From: Hydrogenophaga palleronii_A
Lineage (GTDB): Bacteria > Pseudomonadota > Gammaproteobacteria > Burkholderiales > Burkholderiaceae_C
Direction of reading: 5' to 3'
NCBI RefSeq assembly: GCF_031457455.1
Contig: NZ_JAVDWU010000003.1
Coordinates: 372,001-436,000, forward strand
DNA length: 64,000 bases
Shown: positions 26,139 to 35,256 of the stretch, in pieces
Position numbering within the stretch: position 1 is the first letter of the stretch
How the letters are laid out: each line of letters begins with the position of its first letter
Notes under the pieces: model-generated
The model's database searches: none
What the model was told of the DNA's origin: nothing
What the model saw: the letters and a program-made list of their open reading frames with translations, nothing else
Translations under genes and position numbers: made by a program

Positions 26139-26957
26139 TTGAAAGTCATTGCGCTATTTGCAAAACAAGCCAAGGGGGCTGCCATTTGCAGAGATCTGAC
26201 GGCACGGGGTATCGACATCGTCGCCGCGCCTTCCATCGGCACTCTCTTGCAAGCACTCAAGCAGGGGGACGTCCAGGCCGTCGTCTTGGAAGACGATGTG
26301 CTGCATCTGCTGGACTGGCTGGCCATGCTGCAAATGCGGGCGGGCGACCATGTGCCCGTGATCGTGGTGGGCGACGGCTACGGCGTCGGCATGGCCGAGG
26401 CGCTGGCAAACGGAGCGACCGACTATGCCGAGCACTGCGGCTGCGTGGGCCCATTGCTGGCCCGGTTGCAGGCCCGCGTGGGGCAGGCCCCGCCCGCTCA
26501 AGCCAACCAGCTCATGACGGTAGGGCCGTTCGAGCTGCACCCGGCTTCTTCCACGGTGCTTCACGAGGGCATGGAAATCAGCCTCACCGCACGCGAGTTC
26601 GCACTGGCCTGGGTGTTGTTTTCAAACGCGGGGCGCGTGGTCGGCATGTCCAGCCTGGCCGCAAGAGTGTGGGGCCGATCGACCGAGGTGTGCAAGCGCA
26701 CGCTGGAGCAACACATCTACCGCTTGCGCCGCAAGCTGTCGATCAACTCCTTGGATTCCCCGGTTCGCATCCAGGCGGTCTACAGCATCGGCTACCGGCT
26801 CGATCTGCGCAGGGAAAGCCGGCCGGACTGGCCGGTCTCGGACTTCGGAGTGCTTCCCTGCCCTTCTTCCGACCCATTGCCCCGAACCCGAGACCAGGAT
26901 CTGGAGGACTCCCGGTACGAGGGAGCAACGTCAATTTTCCCAGACAGCGGCGGGTGA
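26139..26957 (+). CDS. HrpG-like OmpR-family regulator with degenerate receiver
   Basis: 272 residues from a TTG at 26139, preferred because GGAGG lies 6 nt upstream; the upstream TTG at 26118 lacks this. The receiver-like domain (residues 1-115, MKVIALFAKQAKGAA...) keeps Asp at about 52-53 (VVLEDDVLHLL) but lacks the usual acidic pair near residue 9 and the conserved Lys. The C-terminal winged helix of OmpR/PhoB type spans about 125-230 (SLTAREFALAWVLFSNAGRVV; RTLEQHIYRLRRKL; QAVYSIGYRLDL). HrpG-type orphan OmpR regulators activate hrpB/hrpX in Xanthomonas, Ralstonia and Acidovorax. The position inside the island fits that role. Confidence 0.78.
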   Translation: MKVIALFAKQAKGAAICRDLTARGIDIVAAPSIGTLLQALKQGDVQAVVLEDDVLHLLDWLAMLQMRAGDHVPVIVVGDGYGVGMAEALANGATDYAEHCGCVGPLLARLQARVGQAPPAQANQLMTVGPFELHPASSTVLHEGMEISLTAREFALAWVLFSNAGRVVGMSSLAARVWGRSTEVCKRTLEQHIYRLRRKLSINSLDSPVRIQAVYSIGYRLDLRRESRPDWPVSDFGVLPCPSSDPLPRTRDQDLEDSRYEGATSIFPDSGG

Positions 26958-27008
26958 TGGATTGAACGGAGGAACGTCAAGCCGCCGCAGCCACCGCCGC
27001 CAAGACGC

Positions 27009-27464
27009 TCAGGCCCGGATCCAGAAATAGTCCCCCGCGCAGATGCCTGCAAACATCTCGTCGGTGGCGTTGGAAATGTTGTCGCGCCAGTAGCGCCCGT
27101 GCTCCACGTAGTGCGTCATGGTTTCGGCCAGCCACGTACCCGTGATCGAGTCGCTCATGGGCACGCGCACGATGAGCACGATCCCCCCGGTGTCGGCGTG
27201 CAGGCCAAGTTGTGCCTGGTCTTGGGCATACACGCTCAGATTGGCTTCCAGCAAGAGGCGAAAGACGCGCATGGTGCGCCCCGCCGTCACGATGCCGTAG
27301 TGGAAGTTGAGGTACATCGCACCCGGGTCGTTCTCGAAGTTCGCCAAATGCACCTCGAAACCCTCGACCTCGATGCTCCCGCGCTGGAGGACGCTGTCGG
27401 CGTCGTGCAAGTCGATGACCTGGCACAGGTCTCGCACGAGTGCTTGATAGCGTTCGAAGCTCAT
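27009..27464 (-). CDS. hpaB: HpaB-type general type III chaperone
   Basis: 151 residues from the ATG at 27464 (MSFERYQALVRDLCQVIDL), which overlaps the hpaA stop by 4 nt. The CesT-like fold shows an N-terminal helix, a sheet (GSIEVEGFEVHLANFENDP; GIVTAGRTMRVFRLLLEANL), and a C-terminal helix after GGIVLIVRVPMSDSI. Length matches HpaB (about 156 residues), which docks effectors at the SctN ATPase and controls the switch from pilus to effector export. As in Xanthomonas it closes the operon containing hpaA. Confidence 0.82.
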   Translation of the reverse strand: MSFERYQALVRDLCQVIDLHDADSVLQRGSIEVEGFEVHLANFENDPGAMYLNFHYGIVTAGRTMRVFRLLLEANLSVYAQDQAQLGLHADTGGIVLIVRVPMSDSITGTWLAETMTHYVEHGRYWRDNISNATDEMFAGICAGDYFWIRA

Positions 27465-28375
27465 ACGGTGGGTTTGGACGCGCCCATCAAAGCCATCTGC
27501 CACGACAGCGCCATGCGATCACAGGCTTGTTGAACCTGCTCAGCGGACCGGGGGCGATCGGCATTGAGCAGCTTCAACGGCAACAGCAGGTTGCGGTTCT
27601 GCCGGTCTTCGTCTCCTACGCCCGTGGGCGGCCGCCGGGGGCCCTTGGGCCGGCTCTCCAGCAGTGCCCGCTTCACGCGCCAGAGTGTGGCCAGAGGCCC
27701 CTGCTCCAAACCACTTTGGAGCACCTTCATCAAGTACATGCGCACGGCAGCCAGTTGCAAATTCGTGGCATCAGGCATTGGGGAAGACCGCTCGGCTGCC
27801 GTGTGGACATCGACCATGGCATGAACCAGGGCACGGGCCAGGTCTTCGGCCCGCACCGGGGTGTTCGCCCCAGCTGCGGACCACAATGCCTGGGCATCTG
27901 CGCCACAGACGGCCTGCAAGCCTGAAAGCAAGGCCACGTCGCCGTCCAGCTGCTTACGCCGGCCCACGCGCCACGAAAGGGCGCGTGCCTTCTGACGGTG
28001 ATCTTGTTCCTGCATGCCGTCATGTGCATCATCGTTCCAGGCCATCGCGTCGATGACCAAGCTGTCCGACCGCTCCTCGTCTTCGAGCGCCGAAGACTGA
28101 GGCGCCAGACGCATGTTCGTCGTCGGCCCCTGCTCCGCAATGTGCTCAAGGTCTACTTGCTGTGCCCCGGGTGGACGCGGCGGACGGCGCAACCGCGGTG
28201 GGCGGCGGGCGCTTCGCGGGGCCGATGCGCGGCTCACGCGGAACACGTAGCCGCCGAACTGCCCCCTTTGTCCAGACCCTGTCTTGCCTGATGAGCGCGC
28301 ATGCAGGTGCTCGTCGTGCCGACGCACTTCGGCCGCCGCTTGGGCCGCCTGCGTGGGGTGTACCTTCATGTTCAT
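27461..28375 (-). CDS. hpaA: HpaA-like type III control protein
   Basis: 304 residues. The N-terminal half is Arg/Pro-rich and basic (SARRPPRLRRPPRPPG near residues 55-70), similar to nuclear-localisation-like stretches in Xanthomonas HpaA. The C-terminal half (residues about 115-304) is helical (LARALVHAMVDVHTAAERSS; LQLAAVRMYLMKVLQSGLEQ). It starts with a 4-nt overlap after sctS and overlaps hpaB, the same sctS-hpaA order as the Xanthomonas hrpD operon and Ralstonia hrpV region. Proposed role is a secreted control protein that frees HpaB. The call rests on position and the basic region more than on sequence identity. Confidence 0.65.
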   Translation of the reverse strand: MNMKVHPTQAAQAAAEVRRHDEHLHARSSGKTGSGQRGQFGGYVFRVSRASAPRSARRPPRLRRPPRPPGAQQVDLEHIAEQGPTTNMRLAPQSSALEDEERSDSLVIDAMAWNDDAHDGMQEQDHRQKARALSWRVGRRKQLDGDVALLSGLQAVCGADAQALWSAAGANTPVRAEDLARALVHAMVDVHTAAERSSPMPDATNLQLAAVRMYLMKVLQSGLEQGPLATLWRVKRALLESRPKGPRRPPTGVGDEDRQNRNLLLPLKLLNADRPRSAEQVQQACDRMALSWQMALMGASKPTV

Positions 28376-28632
28376 AGGAACATCGCCGCCAACAGGTTGT
28401 CAGCGAAGCGCAACAACGTCGATCCCGCCCATGGGGCACAGATGGCCACCACCACGGTGACGGAGAGCAGCTTGATGCCCTGGGAGATGCTGGAGTCCTG
28501 CAACGAGGTCACCGCCTGCACGAACGAGATCAGCAGGCCAACGATGGCCGACACCGCCACTGCGGGCAGGGAGAGCATGAGGCACATCATGAGGGCCTCA
28601 GAGGTGAGGCGGACCACGTTTTCGTAGTGCAT
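28372..28632 (-). CDS. sctS: SctS (HrcS/FliQ family) export gate protein
   Basis: 86 residues, two transmembrane helices in a hairpin: ALMMCLMLSLPAVAVSAIVGL and LLSVTVVVAICAPWAGS, joined by the conserved loop SFVQAVTSLQDSSISQG. With SctR and SctT it forms the gate at the centre of the basal body. It lies 6 bp after sctR and overlaps hpaA by 4 nt. Confidence 0.94.
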   Translation of the reverse strand: MHYENVVRLTSEALMMCLMLSLPAVAVSAIVGLLISFVQAVTSLQDSSISQGIKLLSVTVVVAICAPWAGSTLLRFADNLLAAMFL

Positions 28633-28638
28633 GGCAGT

Positions 28639-29301
28639 TCAACGGTAGGTGAGCACAAGGCCATGGATGAGCTTGGACCAGCCATCCAGCACGACAAACA
28701 AGAGCAGCTTGAATGGAATGGCCACGTTGGTCGGCGTGACCTGCGACAGCCCCATGGCCAGCAGCACGTTGGCAATGACCAGGTCGATCACGATGAAGGC
28801 CAGGTAGAGCAAAAAACCGATGCGAAAGGCCGCCGTCAACTCGGTCAGCAGGAAGGCCGGCGCCAGCACGAGCAGGTCGTCTTTCTTCAGCTGCGCCGCC
28901 CGCTCCTGGGGCCAGATGGCCATGGCTGACTTCAGGAAAAACGCCTTCTCGGCGGAGTCGGCATGCTTGTCGAGGAAGCGCCGCAGCGGCTCGCGCGCGG
29001 CATCTGCTGCACCGATGATCTGCTGCGCATTGGTCTGCGTGGTGCCGGGTGACACGGTGCGCATCTGCTCGGAGGCTTCCATCAGGACGGGGGCCATGAT
29101 GTAGCACGACACGATCATGGCCACACCGTTGAGCACCATGTTGGGCGGGACCTGCTGCACACCAATGGCGTTGCGCAGCAGGCCCAGCACGACGACGATC
29201 TTGGTGTACGACGTGACCACCATGGCAGCAAACGGCAGCACCGCCATCGCCGCGAGCACCAGGAACAACGAAATCGGATCGGCGCTGGGCAGGGGCGTCA
29301 T
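28639..29301 (-). CDS. sctR: SctR (HrcR/FliP family) export gate protein
   Basis: 220 residues from the ATG at 29301; the longer ORF reaches into sctQ. Signatures are VTSYTKIVVVLGLLRNAIGVQQ-type (here split by the helix), PPNMVLNGVAMIVSCYIMAPV, DDLLVLAPAFLLTELTAAFRIGF-like, and VIANVLLAMGLSQVTPTNVA. Four transmembrane helices are predicted. It builds the helical export gate with SctS and SctT. Its start overlaps the sctQ stop by 4 nt. Confidence 0.94.
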   Translation of the reverse strand: MTPLPSADPISLFLVLAAMAVLPFAAMVVTSYTKIVVVLGLLRNAIGVQQVPPNMVLNGVAMIVSCYIMAPVLMEASEQMRTVSPGTTQTNAQQIIGAADAAREPLRRFLDKHADSAEKAFFLKSAMAIWPQERAAQLKKDDLLVLAPAFLLTELTAAFRIGFLLYLAFIVIDLVIANVLLAMGLSQVTPTNVAIPFKLLLFVVLDGWSKLIHGLVLTYR

Positions 29302-30365
29302 GACGCGACCCCCACCTTCGCTGTGGACCCCAGCGGGCCCATCTGAACGATGCGCACCCCGAGCTGCTCGCCCACGGCCACCAGTTGGCCCTGGCCGATC
29401 GTCTGCCCGTGGCACACCAGCCGCACAGAGGCTTCCATCAGCCCCACGTCGAGTTCGATCACCGAACCCTCGCCCAGGCAAGCCAGCTCCCCCAGGCTCA
29501 CCCGTGCGCTGTCGATCTCGAAGGCAACCGGCACCTGAAGGTCTTCAATGCCAACAGGCGCGCGAGACAACTCCGCGGCAGCGGATGCCGGGTCGTCTTC
29601 AACGGTGTGGGGGGCCTCCGTCAGGTAGGCGTGTGGTTGATCGAAGTCGATGTCTGCGTGAGCTTGCATGATGATTCCCAGTCCGAATTTCAAGGTGGCC
29701 TGCCATTGCGTTCCTGTGCGTTGAGCGGCCCCAATCAGCACCACGTCGCCAGCCGACAGTCCAGCCAGCCGGTGGCGGCGGATGAGCCGCTCGAAAAGCG
29801 TGACGCGCATCGGCACACGCAACGCCTGAAGGCGACCCAGGTCGGGCGCCACGCCTTCGTGCAACACGCCACCGACGTGCGCCGCCAGTGAGCGGCTGAG
29901 TTGAACCAGCGTCACCTCCCCTTCGCCATGTCCGATGCACGGGGGCGCACAGCCCGTCGCGCCCGTTGGCGAATACCGCCCGATCGTGCGCACCCGCGCG
30001 CCCGGCAGCAGTGCTGACAAATGGTGCAGCGCCGGGGCCAGCAGTGCATCGGTCACATCACGTGCCAACGCGCGGTCTTCCAGTCCGGCAACCATCTGCA
30101 AGGCGGGCCATTGCGCAGGGTCGAGCGCCACAGCGGCATCGCCGTGGGCGCATGCGATGTCCAGTTGCAGCAACTCGGCGGGTGCGTGCGCGGGGTACAC
30201 CTGGATGCCGGCCAGCCCCGTCTGCCGCGACAGCCAGCCTTGGAGGCGGCGGTCGAAGCCGACGCGCGTCGCACGTGCTGCTGCGGGCTCAAGTGACGGC
30301 AGGTGGCGTGCCAAGCCCTCAACCCTCACAGGGCCTGCTGGTTCGGATTCGCCTTTCCCTTTCAT
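29298..30365 (-). CDS. sctQ: SctQ (HrcQ) cytoplasmic ring protein
   Basis: 355 residues from the ATG at 30365 (MKGKGESEPAGPVRVEGLAR). The long variable N-terminal domain is followed by a C-terminal SpoA/SurfaceAg domain of about 75 residues (VPVAFEIDSARVSLGELACL; GQLVAVGEQLGVRIVQM). SctQ forms the cytoplasmic sorting platform with SctK and SctL. The family often has an internal start producing the C-terminal domain alone; I did not see a convincing internal ribosome site. It overlaps hpaP and sctR by 4 nt each. Confidence 0.9.
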   Translation of the reverse strand: MKGKGESEPAGPVRVEGLARHLPSLEPAAARATRVGFDRRLQGWLSRQTGLAGIQVYPAHAPAELLQLDIACAHGDAAVALDPAQWPALQMVAGLEDRALARDVTDALLAPALHHLSALLPGARVRTIGRYSPTGATGCAPPCIGHGEGEVTLVQLSRSLAAHVGGVLHEGVAPDLGRLQALRVPMRVTLFERLIRRHRLAGLSAGDVVLIGAAQRTGTQWQATLKFGLGIIMQAHADIDFDQPHAYLTEAPHTVEDDPASAAAELSRAPVGIEDLQVPVAFEIDSARVSLGELACLGEGSVIELDVGLMEASVRLVCHGQTIGQGQLVAVGEQLGVRIVQMGPLGSTAKVGVAS

Positions 30366-31084
30366 GTCACCTCGATGTCTATTCCGTGGGGCAGTTGCGG
30401 CAAACGTTCCAGTTCTTCGAGCAGCCGATCCCGATGAGCACAGACTAAGTGGTGCGACTGCGGTGATTGGGTGATGAAGCGAAGCGAGAGCCAGTGCTGC
30501 GAAAGGCTCAACCTGAGGTCGGTCTGGGGAAGTCCTTGCGGGTCCATCGGCAAGGTGACCGTCCAATTCACGAACGAAGGCTCGGCACGCGCGCACAGGG
30601 TGGCGATGGTCTGTGCCATCTGCTGCGGCCAAGGGTCTTGCGGCAAAGCAGAGACCACCAGGCCGTCGTTCACGCCACCCCTGTTGGACGCGTCGGTGGA
30701 CGGCGTGCAACCGGAAGGAACGGCCTCCTGGCTCCCGCGCGCTGCGGTCTGGTCCACCCCTAGGTGGTCTTCGCCGTCAGGTCTGTCCAGTAACGCTTCT
30801 GCGCCTGTGTGAAAGGGTGCCAACGGTCCTGGCATGGCCGGCGGGGCCGGCGCCCGCTCGCGGCCCCGGCCTGCGGAGGCCTGCAGTGGCGGCGGAGATG
30901 GCGTGGCGCACAGTGAGTCGGCACGGCGCGGTGGCCCGGACAGGGAGCGGCGAAACCGGTCCGTCGATTGCGCCACGGCCAGTTGCACCGCACCGCGAGG
31001 CGCCTGCGCCTGCGCTTGCAAGTGCTGCGCGACTTCCTCAGCGCTCAGTACGCGCAGGGGTCGACGGCCTTCGGTGCGTGACAT
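30362..31084 (-). CDS. hpaP: HpaP/SctP-type needle-length or substrate-switch protein
   Basis: 240 residues. The Pro/Arg-rich, poorly structured N-terminal two thirds is typical of SctP proteins. The C-terminal ~80 residues (LCARAEPSFVNWTVTLPMDP; LSLSQHWLSLRFITQS) form the conserved type III secretion substrate-specificity-switch-like domain. The sctV-hpaP-sctQ order equals Ralstonia and Xanthomonas (HpaC). It starts 20 bp after sctV. Confidence 0.8.
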   Translation of the reverse strand: MSRTEGRRPLRVLSAEEVAQHLQAQAQAPRGAVQLAVAQSTDRFRRSLSGPPRRADSLCATPSPPPLQASAGRGRERAPAPPAMPGPLAPFHTGAEALLDRPDGEDHLGVDQTAARGSQEAVPSGCTPSTDASNRGGVNDGLVVSALPQDPWPQQMAQTIATLCARAEPSFVNWTVTLPMDPQGLPQTDLRLSLSQHWLSLRFITQSPQSHHLVCAHRDRLLEELERLPQLPHGIDIEVT

Positions 31085-31104
31085 GGCTGCGGACGACGGA
31101 AGAA

Positions 31105-33159
31105 TCAGTCACTGACACGGCCGATCGGCCGAAGCTCAATCAGGTTCCCAAGCTCCTGGAAGGAGTAGACACGCAGCCAATCGAGCCGTGCCTCAATCAA
31201 CTTGCGCACGTAGCGCCGGATGTCCATCGATGTGACCAGGGCCACCCCTTGTGCGGGACCGCCCGCAATGGCCGCGATCCGGTCGGTCAGCGCCATCGCG
31301 TTCTCTGGCGGCATGGCCAGATAGTTGCCCGCCGGCGTGGGCTTGATGCACTGGCGTATGGCCTGTTCGATGCCCGGATCGAGCAGGATCGCCGACAGCT
31401 GACCACTGCCCGCCGACGCCTCAAAGGCCAGGTACCGGCCCAGATCCCCACGCACGTATTCGGTCAGCAACAGCATGTCCTTTTCCTTGGGGCCCCATGC
31501 AATCAGGCTCTCGAAGATGCTGCGCACGTTGCGGATCGGCACCTGCTCCTCCAGCAGTCGGCGCATCACCTCGGCAATGCGCTGCAAGGGCAGGATCTTC
31601 TGCACTTCGGCCACCAGCCCAGGGTATTCGGCCACCACGCGATCGATCACCCACTGCACTTCCTGCACGCCCATGAACATGTGCGCATGGCGGCGCAACA
31701 CGTCGAACACTTGCGCGGCAATCACATGTTCCAGATCCATGCAGGTACCACCACGCTGCGCTTCGGGCACGGCGGCGGGCGGCAGCCACAGGGATTCGCT
31801 CATGCCGAGGATGGGGCCGTGGCGCTCGGCAGTGCCCACCAGCGGCGAGTCCGGGTTCGTGATGAGCAACCTGCGGCCCGGTACCTCGTGGCGGCTGGTC
31901 GGCACGTCGTTGAGCAGCACATCGAAACTGTACCCCTCCAGATCACCCGACACCCACATTGCCGCACCGGGAAAGGGCAGACCCAGATGCGCTTGCAGCT
32001 TGCTTCGCTCGGACTCCAGCGCCTCGTCGAGGCGGTCGGCCTCCAGCAGGTCGCCCAACTGGCGTGACATGCGGATGGCCAAGGGTTTGGCGAAGTGAGG
32101 CGGCTGGAGCAGGATGGCCGGGGCATCGCCCTTGCCGCCCTCTCGCTGCAACGCGCTGATGGGTTTGGAAATGACATTGGCCTCTTCCTTGCGGCGTGCC
32201 CGACCCAGCATGTGTGCGGTGACGGCCAGGACCGTGGCCAAAGCCATGAACTGCAACGCAGGGAAGCCCGGCACCAAGGCAAAGGCCAGGGTCAGCCCGG
32301 CGGCAAGGTACATGGCCCTGGGGGTGCGCGTGAGCTGGGCGCTGATCTCCTGACCCAGCGAACGGGGCTTCTTCTCGTGCTCGTCAGCCACCCGTGTGAT
32401 CAGCACGCCCGCAGCCACGCAGATGAACAGCGAGGGAACCTGCGAAACCATCGCGTCCCCGATGGACAGCACCGCGAACCGATTGGCGGCCTCGCCCGCC
32501 GTCATGGCGTGGTACATCACTCCCACCACGATGCCGGCAAGCATGTTGACCAGCGTGATGATGAGGCCCGCGATGGCATCGCCCTTCACGAACTTCATGG
32601 CCCCGTCCATGCCGCCGTGCATCTGGCTCTCCATGGCCAGCCGGGCGCGTTTTCGGCGGGCCTCGTCGCCGGTGATCAGACCGGCGCGCAGGTCCGCGTC
32701 AATGCTCATCTGTTTGCCTGGCAGCGCATCCAGCGTGAAGCGTGCCCCGACCTCGGCCACACGTTCCGAGCCTTTGGAGATCACGATGAACTGCACCACC
32801 GAGATGATGATGAACACAACCATGCCCACCACGATGTTGCCACCCACGACCAGGTTGCCAAAGCTTTCGATCACATGGCCGGCGTCGGCGTTCAGCAAGA
32901 TGGCCTTGGTCGATGCGATGTTCAGTGACAGCCGAAACAGCGTGGTGAACAGCAGCAGCGAGGGGAATGTTGACAACGAAACCGCGTTCGGAATGAACAG
33001 CGTGGTCATCAGCAGCAGCACGCTGGCGGCGATGTTGACGGCCAGCAACGAGTCGATCAGCACCGTGGGAAGTGGCAGGATCATCAGGGCGACGATCGCC
33101 ACGACGAGAACGCCCATCGACAGGTCGTTGCCCATGGTGGGGCTGAGGCGAAAAGCCAT
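31105..33159 (-). CDS. sctV: SctV (HrcV/FlhA family) major export apparatus protein
   Basis: 684 residues from the ATG at 33159, which has GGAG about 8 nt upstream; 16 further upstream codons are open but unlikely. The N-terminal half has about eight transmembrane helices and the FHIPEP-type loop (PSLLLFTTLFRLSLNIASTKA; DALPGKQMSIDADLRAGLI). The cytoplasmic C-terminal domain from about residue 340 forms the nonameric ring that receives chaperone-substrate complexes. It is first gene of its operon, behind a PIP promoter. Confidence 0.96.
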   Translation of the reverse strand: MAFRLSPTMGNDLSMGVLVVAIVALMILPLPTVLIDSLLAVNIAASVLLLMTTLFIPNAVSLSTFPSLLLFTTLFRLSLNIASTKAILLNADAGHVIESFGNLVVGGNIVVGMVVFIIISVVQFIVISKGSERVAEVGARFTLDALPGKQMSIDADLRAGLITGDEARRKRARLAMESQMHGGMDGAMKFVKGDAIAGLIITLVNMLAGIVVGVMYHAMTAGEAANRFAVLSIGDAMVSQVPSLFICVAAGVLITRVADEHEKKPRSLGQEISAQLTRTPRAMYLAAGLTLAFALVPGFPALQFMALATVLAVTAHMLGRARRKEEANVISKPISALQREGGKGDAPAILLQPPHFAKPLAIRMSRQLGDLLEADRLDEALESERSKLQAHLGLPFPGAAMWVSGDLEGYSFDVLLNDVPTSRHEVPGRRLLITNPDSPLVGTAERHGPILGMSESLWLPPAAVPEAQRGGTCMDLEHVIAAQVFDVLRRHAHMFMGVQEVQWVIDRVVAEYPGLVAEVQKILPLQRIAEVMRRLLEEQVPIRNVRSIFESLIAWGPKEKDMLLLTEYVRGDLGRYLAFEASAGSGQLSAILLDPGIEQAIRQCIKPTPAGNYLAMPPENAMALTDRIAAIAGGPAQGVALVTSMDIRRYVRKLIEARLDWLRVYSFQELGNLIELRPIGRVSD

Positions 33160-33216
33160 GCGGGTCTCCGGCGGTATGCAATGCGATCCCTGGGGCACCT
33201 GCCCCACGGTCAGCCC

Positions 33217-33277
33217 AATCTAGCGGAGGGCTTCGTATGACGCCGCCTGCGGGCGAAGGCAATGACCAGGGAACGAA
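33217..33277 (-). promoter_or_regulatory. PIP box and -10 of the sctV operon
   Basis: On the minus strand TTCGT-N15-TTCGC (33253-33277) is followed after 30 bp by TAGATT (33217-33222). The 319-bp gap between sctU and sctV holds nothing else I can identify. Confidence 0.88.
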
Positions 33278-33478
33278 GTGGGTGTGGTGCACCATTTGCG
33301 GGTGCTGCGGCATGCTTGGGAGCACCGGCTTCCAGCGCCGGGCAAGATCGGAGGGGACTCCCATCGTCCCGCCCGCCCTCCATCGGCTTGGTTTGGTTCG
33401 CCGGGGACGCTGCCACCCAGTCAGGTTCTCACTGCCACACACACCATGCCTTCACGATCGGAGGCATGACTGCTTTCT

Positions 33479-34549
33479 TCAGCTGCCGGCTTCGTTGTTG
33501 CCGGGCGCCAGCGACTTCAGGTAGCCCACCCAGCGCAACACGGCCGCCACCGCCTCAAAGAGTTCTTCGGGCACTGGATCGTCCAGGTTGAGCTTGTGCA
33601 GCGCACGTGCCAGTGGCGGGTTGCCGACGATGGGCACGCCGGACTTTTCTGCGATGGCGCGAATGCGCATGGCCTCGGCGTCCATGCCTTTGGCCACGAT
33701 GATCGGCAGCGGCGTCTCTCCGGGGTCATAGCGCAGCGCCACGGCGTAGTGCGTGGGGTTGGTCACCACCACCGATGCACCGGGAACGCGCTTCTCCGGC
33801 GGGCTGGTGGCCATTTCCTGCGCCAGTTGCTTGCGCTGCCCCTTGAGGTGCGGGTCGCCCTCGCTCTCCTTGTGTTCGCGCTTCACGTCGTCCTTGGACA
33901 TCTTCTGGTCCCGCTTGAACAGCCACAGTTGCAGGCCAAAGTCCACCGGTCCAACGATGACGAACACCAGGCTGCCCACGGCCAGCAGCTTGACCATCAT
34001 CGTCCAGGCCATCACACCCACGCCCACAGGGTCGAAGTACGCTGCGCCCACCAGCAAAGGCACCATGCCTTTGATCAGCACCCACAGCACCGCCCCCAGC
34101 GCAATGGCCTTGAGCACCATTTTGAGGAAATCGATGATCGAGCGCACCGAAAACAGTTTTTTCAGCCCTTCAGCCGGGTTGAGCTTGTCGAACTTGGGAC
34201 TGATCGGCTCGAAGGAAATGTTGAAGCCCACCTGGCCAAATGCCGCCAGCACACCCAGCGCCACCGATGCCACGATGAATGGCAACACCGCACCGACGCC
34301 GCTCTTGAGCGTGTCGATCATCAGCGCCAGCATCTCATCGTTGCTCTGGGTCACCAGCCCCTGTTGCAGGGCTCGCAATAGCGTCTGCGAGAGTTGATCG
34401 ACCATCGATTCGGCCATCACGATCAACACCACCAACAAGCCAACCACACTCACCGCCGCATTGACGTCCTGGCTCTTGGGGCTTTGCCCCTTCTTGCGTG
34501 CGTCGTCGAGCTTTTTCTTCGTCGGCTGCTCGGTCTTTTCCCCGGACAT
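33479..34549 (-). CDS. sctU: SctU (HrcU/FlhB family) export switch protein
   Basis: 356 residues. It starts MSGEKTEQPTKKKLDDARKKG, the usual SctU N-terminus. Four transmembrane helices lie between residues 30 and 210. The autocleavage site NPTH is at residues 264-267 (VVTNPTHYAVALRYD). The C-terminal part binds SctP and switches export from pilus to later substrates. It follows a GNAT acetyltransferase gene by 60 bp; no separate promoter is visible, so it is probably driven from the PIP box before that gene. Confidence 0.95.
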   Translation of the reverse strand: MSGEKTEQPTKKKLDDARKKGQSPKSQDVNAAVSVVGLLVVLIVMAESMVDQLSQTLLRALQQGLVTQSNDEMLALMIDTLKSGVGAVLPFIVASVALGVLAAFGQVGFNISFEPISPKFDKLNPAEGLKKLFSVRSIIDFLKMVLKAIALGAVLWVLIKGMVPLLVGAAYFDPVGVGVMAWTMMVKLLAVGSLVFVIVGPVDFGLQLWLFKRDQKMSKDDVKREHKESEGDPHLKGQRKQLAQEMATSPPEKRVPGASVVVTNPTHYAVALRYDPGETPLPIIVAKGMDAEAMRIRAIAEKSGVPIVGNPPLARALHKLNLDDPVPEELFEAVAAVLRWVGYLKSLAPGNNEAGS

Positions 34550-34609
34550 GCAGAGCAGCCTCAGGTCAGATGGCGTGCGTGGGCTCCGGCCATTGCGCCA
34601 GCCCCCGCA

Positions 34610-35221
34610 CTAGCACGCAGCCTGAAGCTGGCGCCCCAGGATCAGCATGTCGCGATCCAAGCCTTCGGCCCACACCACGCCTGGCAGCGCACCCCAAGGC
34701 CCGAAGCCGCATTGGGCAAAGAGCTTGCGGCTGGGCATGTTGTCGTTCCAGATGAACGCCATGAGCCGGTCAATGCCCCAATGCGGCGCTTCTTGCAACG
34801 CGTGCTCCATCAACGTGCGACCCACGCCCTGGCGTTGCCAGTCCTGGGCGATGTAAACCGCCACCTCCGCCGCACAGGTGCACCCGGGGCGGTCCGAGAA
34901 GCCCAGCAGGCTCAGCCAGCCCACGGTCTGGCCCTCGGCATGGGCCACCCACAAGGGGCGGCCATTTTGTCGGTGTGTCGTGACCCAGCCCGACATGAGT
35001 TCGGGTGTCAGGCGTTGGAGCCGACTGCGTGCCAGCGAGCGCTCTCCGTTCCGTGGAGCGGCATCCGCATCGGCTGGAGCACCTGGGGGGAGTGATTCGT
35101 TGTAGATGCGCGCCATGGCGGAGGCCTCGAAAGGCGTGGCGGCTCGCACCGCCACCGCGCTGCTGGCGGTCAAGCTTGTCCAGGGGAGCGGCGGCGCGAT
35201 GTCAATGAATGTGTTCAGCAT
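34610..35221 (-). CDS. GNAT acetyltransferase in the PIP-controlled sctU unit
   Basis: 203 residues from the ATG at 35221 (MLNTFIDIAPPLPW); an ATG at 35239 would add six residues but leave only an ~11-nt leader after the predicted promoter. GNAT fold: VAVYIAQDWQRQGVGRTLMEHAL is motif A with the acetyl-CoA loop Q/R-x-x-G-x-G/A, and LMAFIWNDNMPSRKLFAQCGF is the motif B region with the N...A/S..L...GF pattern of phosphinothricin-type N-acetyltransferases. Small-molecule acetylation is the default guess. Its placement directly behind a perfect PIP promoter and in front of sctU makes it a possible effector or a modifier of the secretion system. Confidence 0.85.
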   Translation of the reverse strand: MLNTFIDIAPPLPWTSLTASSAVAVRAATPFEASAMARIYNESLPPGAPADADAAPRNGERSLARSRLQRLTPELMSGWVTTHRQNGRPLWVAHAEGQTVGWLSLLGFSDRPGCTCAAEVAVYIAQDWQRQGVGRTLMEHALQEAPHWGIDRLMAFIWNDNMPSRKLFAQCGFGPWGALPGVVWAEGLDRDMLILGRQLQAAC

Positions 35222-35256
35222 GGTGGTGCAACCGGGCATGTGATGAGCTGAACATC

